Below are positions 8,489 through 17,539 of a stretch of 55,511 nt of DNA, piece by piece. This DNA comes from JAYVYM01 sp046593925 (GTDB taxonomy: Bacteria > Actinomycetota > Actinomycetes > Mycobacteriales > SCTD01): the NCBI GenBank assembly GCA_046593925.1, contig JBKJQN010000074.1, positions 1 to 55,511 on the forward strand. The letters run 5' to 3'. The notes below the pieces were generated by a model, which was given only the letters and a program-made list of their open reading frames with translations, was not told where the DNA came from and did no database searches. A program made the translations under genes and the position numbers. The number at the start of each line of letters is the position of its first letter. Within the stretch, counting starts at the first letter, position 1.

Positions 8489-10264
8489 TCAGCCACCGGC
8501 GGTGCCGGACAGGGCGCCGGCGACCCGCCGCAGGCCGCTGGCGCGGACCACCTGCCGGTCGATGGCTGCCCGGACGACCTCGTCGGTGCCGATCACGCGG
8601 ACCCCCAGGCCGGCCCGGGTCACCGCGGTGTAGAGCAGCTGCCGGGTGAGGATCGCGGAGGCCTGGGTCGGCAGCAGCACCGTGACCACGTCGTACTGGC
8701 TGCCCTGGCTGCGGTGCACGGTCAGGGCGTGCGCGGTCTGCACCGCCGACAGCCGTGACAGCGGCAGCAGCACCGGGTCGGCGCCGCGGGCGAAAGCCGC
8801 GCGCAGGCCGTCGGCGGTGCGCACCACCACCCCTGTGTCGCCGTTGTAGAGCCCGATGTGGTGGTCGTTGGCGGTCACCAGCAGGGGCTGGCCAGGTTGC
8901 GGATCAGCCGAAGAGCTGCCGGTCCAGCGGGCGACCTGGTCGTTCCAGGTCGAGACGCCGTACGGGCCGTGCCGGTGCGCGCACAGCAGCCGATGCCGGC
9001 CGAGCAGCGTCAAGGCAGCGTCGACGTCACCCGCGCCAGCCGCCTGCGCCAGCTCGGCTGCGGTCTGGACCACCTCCGCGCGCAGGCCGTCGATGTCGGT
9101 GGTCAGACTAATCGCCCCGCCACCGTGCAGGAGCGCGAGCGCGGCGTCGGCGTCGCCACGCCGGATGGCCTCGGCGAGAGCCCCGATGCCCGGGCCGTAG
9201 CGGTGCGGCACCCGGAGGCGCACGACGCCGTTGCGCAGCTGGCGGCGTTCCTCCTCATCCAGGTCGCGCTCCTCGGCCGCCAGGTCGAAGTCCGGCCCGG
9301 CGACCGAGCCGCCCGGCAGCGGCGACGGGCGGTGGACGAGGTCGCTGAGCACGGCGCCGGCGTCGACGGGGGTGAGCTGGTCGGGGTCGCCGACCAGCAC
9401 CAGCCGGGCGGTCGGCGGGACCGCCTCGATCAGCCGCGCCATCAGCGTCAGCGACACCATGGACGCCTCGTCGACGACCACCACGTCGTACGGCAGCCGG
9501 TTGCCTTGATCATGTCGAAACCGGCTGCGGCTGTCTGGCCGCCAGCCAAGCAGCCGGTGCACTGTCGAGGCTGTCAGGCCGGCCGGCAGCTCGACCTCGG
9601 CCGCCTGTTGTTGCACGGACTGCTGCAGCCGGGCGGCGGCCTTGCCCGTCGGCGCGGTCAGCGCGATCCGTGGCGGCCGGCCGGGCTGCTCCAGCAGCAG
9701 CCGCAGCAGCCGCGCCACGGTGTGGGTCTTGCCGGTGCCCGGGCCACCGGTGAGCACGCTGACCCAGCGGCCGGCGGCGACCGCGACCGCCAGGCGCTGG
9801 CGGTCGGCTCCCGGATCGGGGTACAGCCACTGCAGGGGGCTCAGGTCGACCTCCGGCGCCGGCCGGGCGGCCCGCTCCTCGAGCTCGCGGCGCAGCAGCT
9901 GCTCCTGCTGCCAGTAGCGGTCCAGGTAGAGCAACCCGTCGACCAGGCGCAGCGGGCGGTAGTCGGCGTGCTCACCCACGGCGACCAGCGGACTGTCCTC
10001 CAGCGCCTGCCAGCCGGCCGGCCAGTCGAGCTCGACCGGTGCCGCGTCCTCGTCGGTCACGGCGGTGCCCGCGACGGCGCCGAGCTCGACGCAGACCGAG
10101 CCGGTTCGTACGCCACGGACCGCCAGAGCCGCAGCCAGCAGGACCTCTGGTCGGTCGTCGCCGCCGAGCCTGGCCAGTCGCAGTGCCACGTGCACGTCGG
10201 CGAGCGAAAGCACCCCGGCCACGGCGAACATGCGCAGCAGCCCTTCGGCGCGGACGGCGATCAT
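8489..10264 (-). CDS. recD: Exodeoxyribonuclease V alpha subunit RecD
   Basis: The product has 591 residues from an ATG that overlaps the recB stop (ATGA, 10261-10264); longer upstream starts would run inside recB. Helicase motifs: Walker A TGGPGTGKT at about 173-180, VVVDEASM at about 262-269, GDPDQLTPVDAGAVL, and near the end TVHRSQGSQYDVV and LLYTAVTRAG. RecD is the 5'-3' superfamily 1B helicase of the RecBCD complex, which unwinds and trims double-strand ends for recombination. The order recC-recB-recD is the standard actinobacterial arrangement. Length is normal and no defects were seen. Confidence 0.94.
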   Translation of the reverse strand: MIAVRAEGLLRMFAVAGVLSLADVHVALRLARLGGDDRPEVLLAAALAVRGVRTGSVCVELGAVAGTAVTDEDAAPVELDWPAGWQALEDSPLVAVGEHADYRPLRLVDGLLYLDRYWQQEQLLRRELEERAARPAPEVDLSPLQWLYPDPGADRQRLAVAVAAGRWVSVLTGGPGTGKTHTVARLLRLLLEQPGRPPRIALTAPTGKAAARLQQSVQQQAAEVELPAGLTASTVHRLLGWRPDSRSRFRHDQGNRLPYDVVVVDEASMVSLTLMARLIEAVPPTARLVLVGDPDQLTPVDAGAVLSDLVHRPSPLPGGSVAGPDFDLAAEERDLDEEERRQLRNGVVRLRVPHRYGPGIGALAEAIRRGDADAALALLHGGGAISLTTDIDGLRAEVVQTAAELAQAAGAGDVDAALTLLGRHRLLCAHRHGPYGVSTWNDQVARWTGSSSADPQPGQPLLVTANDHHIGLYNGDTGVVVRTADGLRAAFARGADPVLLPLSRLSAVQTAHALTVHRSQGSQYDVVTVLLPTQASAILTRQLLYTAVTRAGLGVRVIGTDEVVRAAIDRQVVRASGLRRVAGALSGTAGG

Positions 10265-13200
10265 GGCGCCCCCCCGAGCAGGTCGGACAGCCCGACCACC
10301 AGATCGGGCGGCGGGCGCCACCGGAACACCCCCGCGCCCACCGGGCCCTGCGGCCCGCACATCCCACGAACGAAGGTGTAGAGCACCGGCCCGAGGTGTC
10401 GCGCCGGTTCGTACCCGGGCTGCCGCCAGCGCAGGAAGCGGTGCGTCGCCACGCTGTAGAGCAAGGCCTGCAGCACGTAGTGAGACCGCAGCATCTCGGC
10501 CGCGAGCGACTCGGGTCGGTAGTGCCAGGCAGTCAGCGGGTCGGCGCCGAGCCGGTTGGTCTTATGGTCGACGACGGCGTACGACGGGCCGGGCAGGCGC
10601 AGCAGCAGGTCGATGCTGCCGGTCAGGAAGCCTCGCAGCGCCTGCGGCTCGAGCTCCGCCAGCCGGTCGGGGTAACCCGCGACCGGACCGAGGTCATGGC
10701 GACGTAGCAGGGCGGCCACGTCGGCGAGCGAGGCGCCGGCCCGGGAGTCGTCTCCCCCGGCGAGCGGCAGCTCGAACACCAGCTCGGCCAGCCGGTCGCA
10801 GGCCGCAATCGACCCGAGTGTGCAGCCGAGGTCCGCAAGCGGAGTGTGCAGGACGGGCCGCAGGCCGTCGGCCAGCGCGGTGGGGTCGATGCCGCTGCCC
10901 GCCCGCCGCGCGACCGCGGCCCGGCAGCGCTCATCGAGAACGGCCGGGTCGGGGTCCTCCAGCACCTCGTGGACCAGCGTGCCGAACGCGGCACCACCCG
11001 GCAGCCCGGCCAGCGGTGACACCGGCGAATCCGGCGGCGGCACGACAGCCGGTCCTTCGGCCGCGTCGTGCTCGTCGTCCTTGCCCGGCCCGTCCGGCTC
11101 GCTGCCCACCCCCAGGTCGCCGATACCCAGGTCGCGGTGCGCCGCAGCCGTGAGCGCGGTGTACGACGTCCGGCGCCAGCCCGCGTCGACACGGCGGGTC
11201 AACAGGCTCACCGACAGCGGCGGCGGCTCGGCGCGGGCCGGCTCCCACCTGGCCGTTGGGCCGGGCAGCGCAACCTCGCTCGCGATGGTGTCGCCCGAGC
11301 CGGCGGCCAACTCGTCGAAGCGAGCCGCGGCCACCGCATCGGTGGGCACCGGGACGCGTGCGGTCGGCTGCTCCCCCCGGCCGGCCGCGCCGAACAGCAG
11401 CCGGTGCAGCGGCGCCGCTGCGGTGTTGCCGGACGGCGCCCAGTGCAGGACGACCTGGCACTCGGCCCGGGTGAGCGCGACGTAGACCAGCCGCAGGTCT
11501 TCGCCGGACTCCTCGGCGTCGTGCCGCGCCCGCGCCCGCTCGTGGCCGGGAGCCTGCCGCCCCCCGACATCGAGCACCCGCCGCCCGTCGTCGTCGTGCA
11601 GGCGCAGCACGTCGACCTGGTCGGGGGTCCAGCGGTCCCAGGCATACGGCACGTACACGATGGGGAACTCCAGCCCCTTGCTGACGTGCACCGTCATGAC
11701 CTGTACGGCTGCGGCGTCGGACTCGAGCCGCCGGCTGCGCTCGTCGCTGCCCTCGACGGCAGCCTGCGCGAGACGCCGTCTCAGCCATGCCACCAGCGCG
11801 GTCACACCGAGTGACTCCTCGCGCGCCGCAGCGTGCAGCGCTTGCCCGACGTGCCGCAGGTCGGTGAGCACCCGTTCGCCGTCGGGCTGGGCCAACACCC
11901 GGGCGGGCAGGCTCTCGTCCGCGCCGAGCACCTCGAAGAACGCCGCGACACCTCGCGCGGCGAGCAGCTGCCCCCAGCCGCGCAGCCGTGAGCCGAGCCG
12001 GTCGGTCAGCTCGTCGCCGGCGTCGTCCAGCGACCCCTCGGACTCGCCGAGGAAGACCGAGAGGGCGGCGGCGCGCACCCGCCCGGCGCGGTGCGGCTGC
12101 TCCAGTGCCTCCAGCAGCACCAGCCACGAACCGGCGCTCGGCGTCGCGAAGACGCTCGCGCCGCCCGAGAGCACAGCGGGCACGCGGGCGCGGCCGAGCG
12201 CTTCCCGGACCAGCGCGCCCTGCTTGTTGGTGCGTACCAGCACGGCGACGTCACCGGGCTCGACCGGGCGACCGCGCAGCAGCGCGGGGTGGGCCAGCAG
12301 GCCGACGATGTCGTCAGCCACGTCGCGGGCGACCGCCTCGCGCAGCGGGTCCATCTTCGGCAGGCCTCGGTGCAGCAACCCGTGCCCGGTGCGGGCCAGT
12401 CGGCGCAGTCGCAGCGCCGCTCCCGCGCCGGCCAGCCGGGGCACCGGATGGGCGGTCTCGACCGGTCGGACCACGATCCGCGGGTCACCGAGTGCCGCCC
12501 CGCCGAGCACGAGCTCCAGCGCCTGCAGCAGCGGGCCGTCGCTGCGCCAGTTGCGGGTCAGGGTCGCCGTCGAGGTAGCGACCGACGACGCCGTGAGGTA
12601 GGTCGTGACGTCGCCGCCCCGGAAGGCGTAGACCGCCTGCTTGGGGTCGCCGATCAGCACCAAGGCCGCGTGGTCGTGGAAGGCCAGCCGCAGCACGTCC
12701 CACTGCACCGGGTCGGTGTCCTGGAACTCATCCACGAGCACGACGCGGTAGCGCGCCCGGACCCGCTCTCGGGCCACCGCGCCGTGCTCCGAGTCCTGCA
12801 GCGCCTGCCTCAGCAGCACCAGCCAGTCGTCGTGGTCGACCAGCCCGAGCCGGCGCTTGCGGGCCTCCACCTCGTCGCGTACGCGCTGCGCCGCTGCCCG
12901 GCGCACCGCCGGCAGGCCGGTCGCACCGTCCGGCCGCAGGTCAGCCGACCGGTCGCTGCCGACGGCTCGCCGGCCCAGCGTCAGCAGGTCGTCATGGCTG
13001 AGCTCGGGCGGGCCGGCCCCCGCCCGGGCCCACTGCCGCAGGTACAGGTCGTCGACCACCTCGCGGACCAGGTCGTCGACAGACTCGGTGAAGGTCGCCG
13101 AGCGGTCGGTATCGGCCACGACGCCGAGCCCGGTGAGCATCTGCGCGCAGAACGAGTGGGTCGTGGCAATCGTGGCCGCGTCGAACCCGGCCAGCGCGAC

Positions 13201-13545
13201 CGCCAGCCGTTCCCGGCGGACCCGGACCTCGTCGTCCCCCACGGCCGCCAGCAGTCGCAGCACGTCGTCGTCGGACGTGCGGGCAGCTGCGGGGTCGCGG
13301 AGCCCCCGCTCGGCGGTGCCGAGGCGTTCTCGTACGCGATCGCGGAGCTCACGGGACGCAGCGTTGCCGAAGGTAACCAACATCAGTTGCGACAGCTCGG
13401 CGACGCCCTCCGCGACGTACCGGGTCGCAAGGGCAGCGATGGTGAACGTCTTGCCGGTGCCGGCGCTCGCCTCCAGCAGCGTGGTGCCCGCCGGCAGCGC
13501 GCCGCAGACGTCGAACGGCACCGAGACCGCTATCGGCGTGGTCAC
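10261..13545 (-). CDS. recB: Exodeoxyribonuclease V beta subunit RecB
   Basis: The product has 1094 residues from GTG/ATG-region start 13545, overlapping the recC stop by 4 bp. N-terminal UvrD-like helicase: Walker A EASAGTGKTFT at about 25-34, then LVDEFQDTDPVQWDVL, GDPKQAVYAFRGGD, TLTRNWRS, VMTVHVSKGLEFPIVYVPYA and LVYVALTRAECQ. The C-terminal nuclease domain keeps the RecB motif, GSIDLLLRLPG followed by YAVVDHKTNRLG, plus a downstream YVLQALLYSVATHRFLR segment. RecB is the 3'-5' helicase and the only nuclease of RecBCD, so the complex should be catalytically complete. Length is typical. Translation is probably coupled to recC and recD. Confidence 0.95.
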   Translation of the reverse strand: MTTPIAVSVPFDVCGALPAGTTLLEASAGTGKTFTIAALATRYVAEGVAELSQLMLVTFGNAASRELRDRVRERLGTAERGLRDPAAARTSDDDVLRLLAAVGDDEVRVRRERLAVALAGFDAATIATTHSFCAQMLTGLGVVADTDRSATFTESVDDLVREVVDDLYLRQWARAGAGPPELSHDDLLTLGRRAVGSDRSADLRPDGATGLPAVRRAAAQRVRDEVEARKRRLGLVDHDDWLVLLRQALQDSEHGAVARERVRARYRVVLVDEFQDTDPVQWDVLRLAFHDHAALVLIGDPKQAVYAFRGGDVTTYLTASSVATSTATLTRNWRSDGPLLQALELVLGGAALGDPRIVVRPVETAHPVPRLAGAGAALRLRRLARTGHGLLHRGLPKMDPLREAVARDVADDIVGLLAHPALLRGRPVEPGDVAVLVRTNKQGALVREALGRARVPAVLSGGASVFATPSAGSWLVLLEALEQPHRAGRVRAAALSVFLGESEGSLDDAGDELTDRLGSRLRGWGQLLAARGVAAFFEVLGADESLPARVLAQPDGERVLTDLRHVGQALHAAAREESLGVTALVAWLRRRLAQAAVEGSDERSRRLESDAAAVQVMTVHVSKGLEFPIVYVPYAWDRWTPDQVDVLRLHDDDGRRVLDVGGRQAPGHERARARHDAEESGEDLRLVYVALTRAECQVVLHWAPSGNTAAAPLHRLLFGAAGRGEQPTARVPVPTDAVAAARFDELAAGSGDTIASEVALPGPTARWEPARAEPPPLSVSLLTRRVDAGWRRTSYTALTAAAHRDLGIGDLGVGSEPDGPGKDDEHDAAEGPAVVPPPDSPVSPLAGLPGGAAFGTLVHEVLEDPDPAVLDERCRAAVARRAGSGIDPTALADGLRPVLHTPLADLGCTLGSIAACDRLAELVFELPLAGGDDSRAGASLADVAALLRRHDLGPVAGYPDRLAELEPQALRGFLTGSIDLLLRLPGPSYAVVDHKTNRLGADPLTAWHYRPESLAAEMLRSHYVLQALLYSVATHRFLRWRQPGYEPARHLGPVLYTFVRGMCGPQGPVGAGVFRWRPPPDLVVGLSDLLGGAP

Positions 13546-16500
13546 GCGAGCTGCTCCGCCTGCAGCACCGGCGACCAGAGCCGGCAGGCCAGCGACCCGA
13601 ACCGGGTGGGCTCGCCCGGCCAGCTCTCGGCCGCTCCGGGCGCCGCGCCCAGCAGGTCGGTCAGCGCGGTGTCGTCGCCCCAGGCGTACCGGTGGTGCCG
13701 GTCCTGCTGTTCACCGCCGAACCGGCTACGCCACTCCTGGCCGGCCCGCTCGACGGCCTGCTCGACGCTGTTGCCGCCCAACCGGCTCGCGGCGTACGCG
13801 GCGGAGGTCTTCACTGCCAGCGGCAGGGGCTCGCAGCTGCCCCGGGCGTACAGCTGGAGCACCTCGACGAGCGCAGCGCGTGGGTCGGCCGGCGCGGTGA
13901 CCGTGGAGGTGCGCGCGCCCCGCGACCAGCGCCCGACGGTGACGGCCCGATCACCCTCGCCGGCCACCGCCAGGACCAGGGCCAGCACCCAGGCCCGGAT
14001 GCGGTGCCTGGCCGACAGGCTGGAGTAGGACACCGCCACCGCTGCGCCGTCGCGGACCCCGTTGACCGTGCCGGACAGCAGCTGGCCGTCGAGCTCGAGC
14101 CGCACGTCGACGGAGTGCGCCGCCGCTGCGAGCAGGGGGGCCGCCGCTCCGGCGACCGGGGTCACCCGCTCCTGTACGCGTTCGAGCACCCGGCCGCCGA
14201 GCGGACCCGGCGGCAGGGTCCCGCGCAGCCACTCGCGCCGTCGGCTCACCGCCGGGTCGAGCCCGCGCAGGGCCGCGTCGAGGAGTCGCTCGCCGACGGC
14301 CCACTCCTGCAGCGCGTCCAGGGTCACTGACAGCGCGTCGGCGACCTCGTCGTCCTCGCCGGGCAAGGTAAGGCCGAGCCGCCCTCGCAGGTAGCCCCGG
14401 ACCGGGTGCTCGACGAAGGACACCAGCTCCGCCAGGTCGACCGGCCCGGATCGGGGCGGCAACGGGGCACGCGCGGTGGGTGCCCGGCGCGGCCGGCCGG
14501 CCCGGACAGCGCCGGCCAGGCTCACCGGGTCGAAGCTGAAGGGGGTCGGGCCGGTGAACGCGCGTACGTCGTACGGCTGAAGTGGATGCCTGACGACGAC
14601 CTGGCCACGGCTGCCCGGCGCCATCGCCTCGACCGTGTCCAGCAGCTCGCCGACCGGGACGGCAGGCGGTCGCAGCGCGCCGCTGACGGGGTCGGCCCCG
14701 GTGTGCAGGACGACCAGCCGGTCGCCGGCGGACAGCACCGCGTCCAGGAGCAGCTGGCGGTCCTCGCTGCGGGCGTCGCGCTCCCCCACCCGCGGGTCGC
14801 GGGCGAGCACGTCGTCCCCGTCAACGCCCGCCGCCCGCGGGAAGACGCCGTCGTCGAGCCCGAGCAGCACCACCACCCGGTGCGGCACCGAGCGCATCGG
14901 GACCAGCGTGCAGACGGTCAGGTCACCGGTGCGGAAGCCGGCGCGGGTCGGCCGACCGCGGAGCCGGTCGGCCAGCGCCGCCCGCACGTCGGCGAGCCCG
15001 ACCACGCTGCGCGCGCCCTCGGCCGCCTCGGCGAGCTCGCGGCGGGCCTGGGCGAGCTGCCAGGCGTCGGCGTCCGTGACCTCGGTGAGCACGTCGAGAG
15101 CCTCGGCGAGCGCCCCCGTCCACTGCGCCACCGGGTGCTCGCCGGTCAGCTGCGCCAGTACCACTGCCAGCCGGTCGAGCAGCTCGGCGAGCCGTCCGGC
15201 GAGGTCGATGTCGCTGCTGTCCACGTCGTCCAGCGGCAGCGCGAGGCCGAGCCACACGGGCTCGTCCTCCGACGTCGTCACCCCCAGCAGGATCCGGTCC
15301 AGACCGGCCCGCCAGGTGTTCTGCGGGACCTGCTCCAGCCCGTACGGCCGCCGGCCCGGCGCGTCGAGCGCCCAGCGGACCCCGGAGCGCGCCACCCAGT
15401 CGCGGACCCGCTCCAGGTCCTCGTCGGCCAGGCCGAACCGCTTGCGCACCTGCGGGCTCGCCGCCAGGTCGAGCACCTGGCTGGCCGTCACCCGGCCGCC
15501 AGCCAGCTCCAGCAGGCTGGCGACGGTGTCGAGCAGCGGGTTGGTCCGGCGCAGGCTGCGGTCGGCGAGCCGGACGCGCAGCGCATGGCCGGGATGCGGC
15601 AGGCCGGGCCCCAGGCCGAAGGCCGCCGACACCAGCGGCGCGAAGGTCTCCACGTCCGGGCACAGCACCAGGACGTCGCGCGGCTCAAGCGTCCGGTCGT
15701 CCTGGAACAACCGCAGCAGCAGCTCGCGCAGCACCTCCACCTGACGGGCCGGCCCGTGGCAGGCGTGCACCTGCAGGCTGGCGTCGGGCGCCACCCGGCT
15801 CGGCGTCAGGTCGTCACGCAGGTCGGCCTGCAGCCGCCCGAGCAGCGTTGGCGGGAGCGGCGGCCCGCCATGGTGGGTGTCGGTGTGCGGCGGCAAGCGC
15901 AGCTGCAGCTCGCGCACGTCGCGACCCAGGCTGCGCAGCAGCGGGTGGCGGGCGAGTGTCGCCGGCGGGTCGTCCCGACGACATACCGCGGTACGGCCGT
16001 GCAGGGCCGTCCACAGCGCCGGGCTCGGGTGCGGCAGCCACAGGTGCACGTCGCGGTGGTCGGAGAGCGCTCCCAGGACCGCAAGCTGGTCGGCGGTGAG
16101 GCGGGTCGGGCCGAACAGGCTCAGCCGCCCCGGCAGGCTGGACCGGGCGGGGTCGGCGCGCAATGCCGCGCACCGCTCGTCGAGCAGCTCGGCCGGGCCC
16201 GGCCCCAGCCGGGCGCGCAGCCGGCGCCAGAGCTCGGCCTGCCACGCCAGATCGGGAGGCAACCCGCTGCTGCCGTCGGTGTCCCGGCCGGCAGCCCAGT
16301 CCCGCAGCATCTCGGGTCGTGCGGAGCCATAGGACCGGAACAACTCGGCGATGTGCGCGGTGACCGCCCAGCGGCGCCCCCGCCGTTGGCTGTCCTGCCC
16401 ACCGCGGAGGTGCCGGGTGAGGACGGCGCACCAGGGCTCGCCGAGGCACTCGTCGATGACCTCCAGCAACGGCCAGACCGGCTGCCGCCACCCGTCGTCG

Positions 16501-16757
16501 CCGGCCGGGGCGACAGCTTCGAGGGTGTCATCGAACAGCCGGGCCACCGAGGGGAACTCGACCCCGGCACAGACACCGTCACGCGCCTGGCCGGCCCCGA
16601 GGACGCCGGACAGCTGCTGTGCGAGCCAACGCTCCACGCCCGGCGCGGGCACCGCGACGACGTCGATGGCGAACGCGTCGGGCAGTGGCGTACGCAGCAG
16701 CGTGCCCAGCGCCTCGGCGAGCGCTGCCGTCCGTTCCCCGCGGTGGACCTCCAGCAC
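13542..16757 (-). CDS. recC: Exodeoxyribonuclease V gamma subunit RecC
   Basis: The product has 1071 residues from GTG 16757 (MLEVHRGERTAALAEALGTL). RecC-type features: AIDVVAVPAPGVERWLAQQL and GVEFPSVARLF near the N-terminus, RLSLFGPTRLTADQLAVLGAL, VQVHACHGPARQVEVLRELL, DVLVLCPDVETFAPLV, RVRLADRSLRRTNPLLD, and LTVCTLVPMRSVPHRVVVLLG with DDGVFPRAAG. RecC is a catalytically dead SF1 helicase fold that splits the DNA strands and reads Chi in RecBCD. It is the first gene of the operon, and its start is 75 bp from the divergent sepH start. Length is normal for the family. Confidence 0.94.
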   Translation of the reverse strand: MLEVHRGERTAALAEALGTLLRTPLPDAFAIDVVAVPAPGVERWLAQQLSGVLGAGQARDGVCAGVEFPSVARLFDDTLEAVAPAGDDGWRQPVWPLLEVIDECLGEPWCAVLTRHLRGGQDSQRRGRRWAVTAHIAELFRSYGSARPEMLRDWAAGRDTDGSSGLPPDLAWQAELWRRLRARLGPGPAELLDERCAALRADPARSSLPGRLSLFGPTRLTADQLAVLGALSDHRDVHLWLPHPSPALWTALHGRTAVCRRDDPPATLARHPLLRSLGRDVRELQLRLPPHTDTHHGGPPLPPTLLGRLQADLRDDLTPSRVAPDASLQVHACHGPARQVEVLRELLLRLFQDDRTLEPRDVLVLCPDVETFAPLVSAAFGLGPGLPHPGHALRVRLADRSLRRTNPLLDTVASLLELAGGRVTASQVLDLAASPQVRKRFGLADEDLERVRDWVARSGVRWALDAPGRRPYGLEQVPQNTWRAGLDRILLGVTTSEDEPVWLGLALPLDDVDSSDIDLAGRLAELLDRLAVVLAQLTGEHPVAQWTGALAEALDVLTEVTDADAWQLAQARRELAEAAEGARSVVGLADVRAALADRLRGRPTRAGFRTGDLTVCTLVPMRSVPHRVVVLLGLDDGVFPRAAGVDGDDVLARDPRVGERDARSEDRQLLLDAVLSAGDRLVVLHTGADPVSGALRPPAVPVGELLDTVEAMAPGSRGQVVVRHPLQPYDVRAFTGPTPFSFDPVSLAGAVRAGRPRRAPTARAPLPPRSGPVDLAELVSFVEHPVRGYLRGRLGLTLPGEDDEVADALSVTLDALQEWAVGERLLDAALRGLDPAVSRRREWLRGTLPPGPLGGRVLERVQERVTPVAGAAAPLLAAAAHSVDVRLELDGQLLSGTVNGVRDGAAVAVSYSSLSARHRIRAWVLALVLAVAGEGDRAVTVGRWSRGARTSTVTAPADPRAALVEVLQLYARGSCEPLPLAVKTSAAYAASRLGGNSVEQAVERAGQEWRSRFGGEQQDRHHRYAWGDDTALTDLLGAAPGAAESWPGEPTRFGSLACRLWSPVLQAEQLA

Positions 16758-16832
16758 GCGGACTGTCTACCCCGCGGGTCCGACATCCGGCCGCGCGCCC
16801 GTACGGAGCCGCCGCCGTGGCAAGGTGTCGCC
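16758..16832. promoter_or_regulatory. Divergent promoter region recC / sepH
   Basis: This 75-bp gap between two divergent starts must hold promoters or leader sequence for both the recCBD-HAD operon and sepH. I could not identify -35/-10 boxes or an SOS-box-like palindrome with confidence. Confidence 0.4.
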
Positions 16833-17525
16833 GTGCGTCCTCTGACCGTGGTCGGCCTGACCAGCGACGGCCTGCGCCTGGTGCTGCGCTCCGGTAACGA
16901 CACCTTCGAGCTGCCGCTTCGTGACGTCCCCACCTCGCGTCAGCCGTCGCTGCCCTTCGCCGACCAGCCCCCGCCGTCGCCGCGCCAGATCCAGGACCGC
17001 ATCCGCAGCGGTGAGAGCGCGGCAGACATCGCCGAGGAGTCCGGAGTGCCGATCGAGCACGTGATGCGGTACGAGGGGCCGGTGCTGGCCGAACGCGAGC
17101 ACCAGGCAGCCCGCGCACAGCGGGCCCAGGTCGAGAGCCGCCCGGTCGGCGAGCTGGTCGCTGAACACATGGTCCGGCTCGCCCAGGATCCCGAACTGCT
17201 GACCTGGGACGCCTGGCTGCTGGAGCCCGGCCGCTGGGAGGTCCGCGCGCAGTGCGGGCGCGAAGCTGTCCGGCTGCGCTGGGACCCTGCCAGCGTCAGG
17301 GTGCACGCCATCGACGAGGCCGCGCGGCACGCCCTGCGACTGGGCCCGGTGTCAGACGATGCGCTGGGGGCGGTGTTGCGGCCGGTATCCAGTCGGCCGA
17401 CCCCGGCCCCCCAGGCGCCACCGCGCAAGGCCGGCGCCAAGGCCAGGCGCGCGGCGGTGCCGACGTGGGGCGACATCACGGCCGGGGTCGCTGGCCGGGG
17501 CGCAGACCAGGCGCCCGAGCCCTGA
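16833..17525 (+). CDS. sepH: Septation protein SepH (DUF3071)
   Basis: From GTG 16833 the product has 230 residues, beginning VRPLTVVGLTSDGLRLVLRS. Residues 51-80 form the DUF3071 helix-turn-helix: RQIQDRIRSGESAADIAEES, then GVPIEHVMRYEGPVLAEREH. A second conserved block (LLTWDAWLLEPGRWEV and VRLRWDP) follows, and the C-terminus carries the family's short VPTWGDI motif. SepH binds FtsZ and promotes Z-ring assembly in actinobacteria. Characterised SepH proteins are about 340 residues; here the linker before the C-terminal motif is short. Longer upstream extensions of this frame lie antisense to recC and are rejected. Function is inferred from the family. Confidence 0.88.
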   Translation: MRPLTVVGLTSDGLRLVLRSGNDTFELPLRDVPTSRQPSLPFADQPPPSPRQIQDRIRSGESAADIAEESGVPIEHVMRYEGPVLAEREHQAARAQRAQVESRPVGELVAEHMVRLAQDPELLTWDAWLLEPGRWEVRAQCGREAVRLRWDPASVRVHAIDEAARHALRLGPVSDDALGAVLRPVSSRPTPAPQAPPRKAGAKARRAAVPTWGDITAGVAGRGADQAPEP

Positions 17526-17539
17526 GCCCCCGCAGCGAA

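Noticed and set aside
10931..13545. Long plus- and minus-strand open frames overlapping recB
   Set aside because: Shadow frames produced by very high GC; their composition is Arg/Ala/Gly low complexity, while recB has all family motifs.
14406..16830. Plus-strand open frame continuous with sepH
   Set aside because: It is antisense to recC, Arg/Gln-rich and without motifs; only the part from GTG 16833 is SepH.
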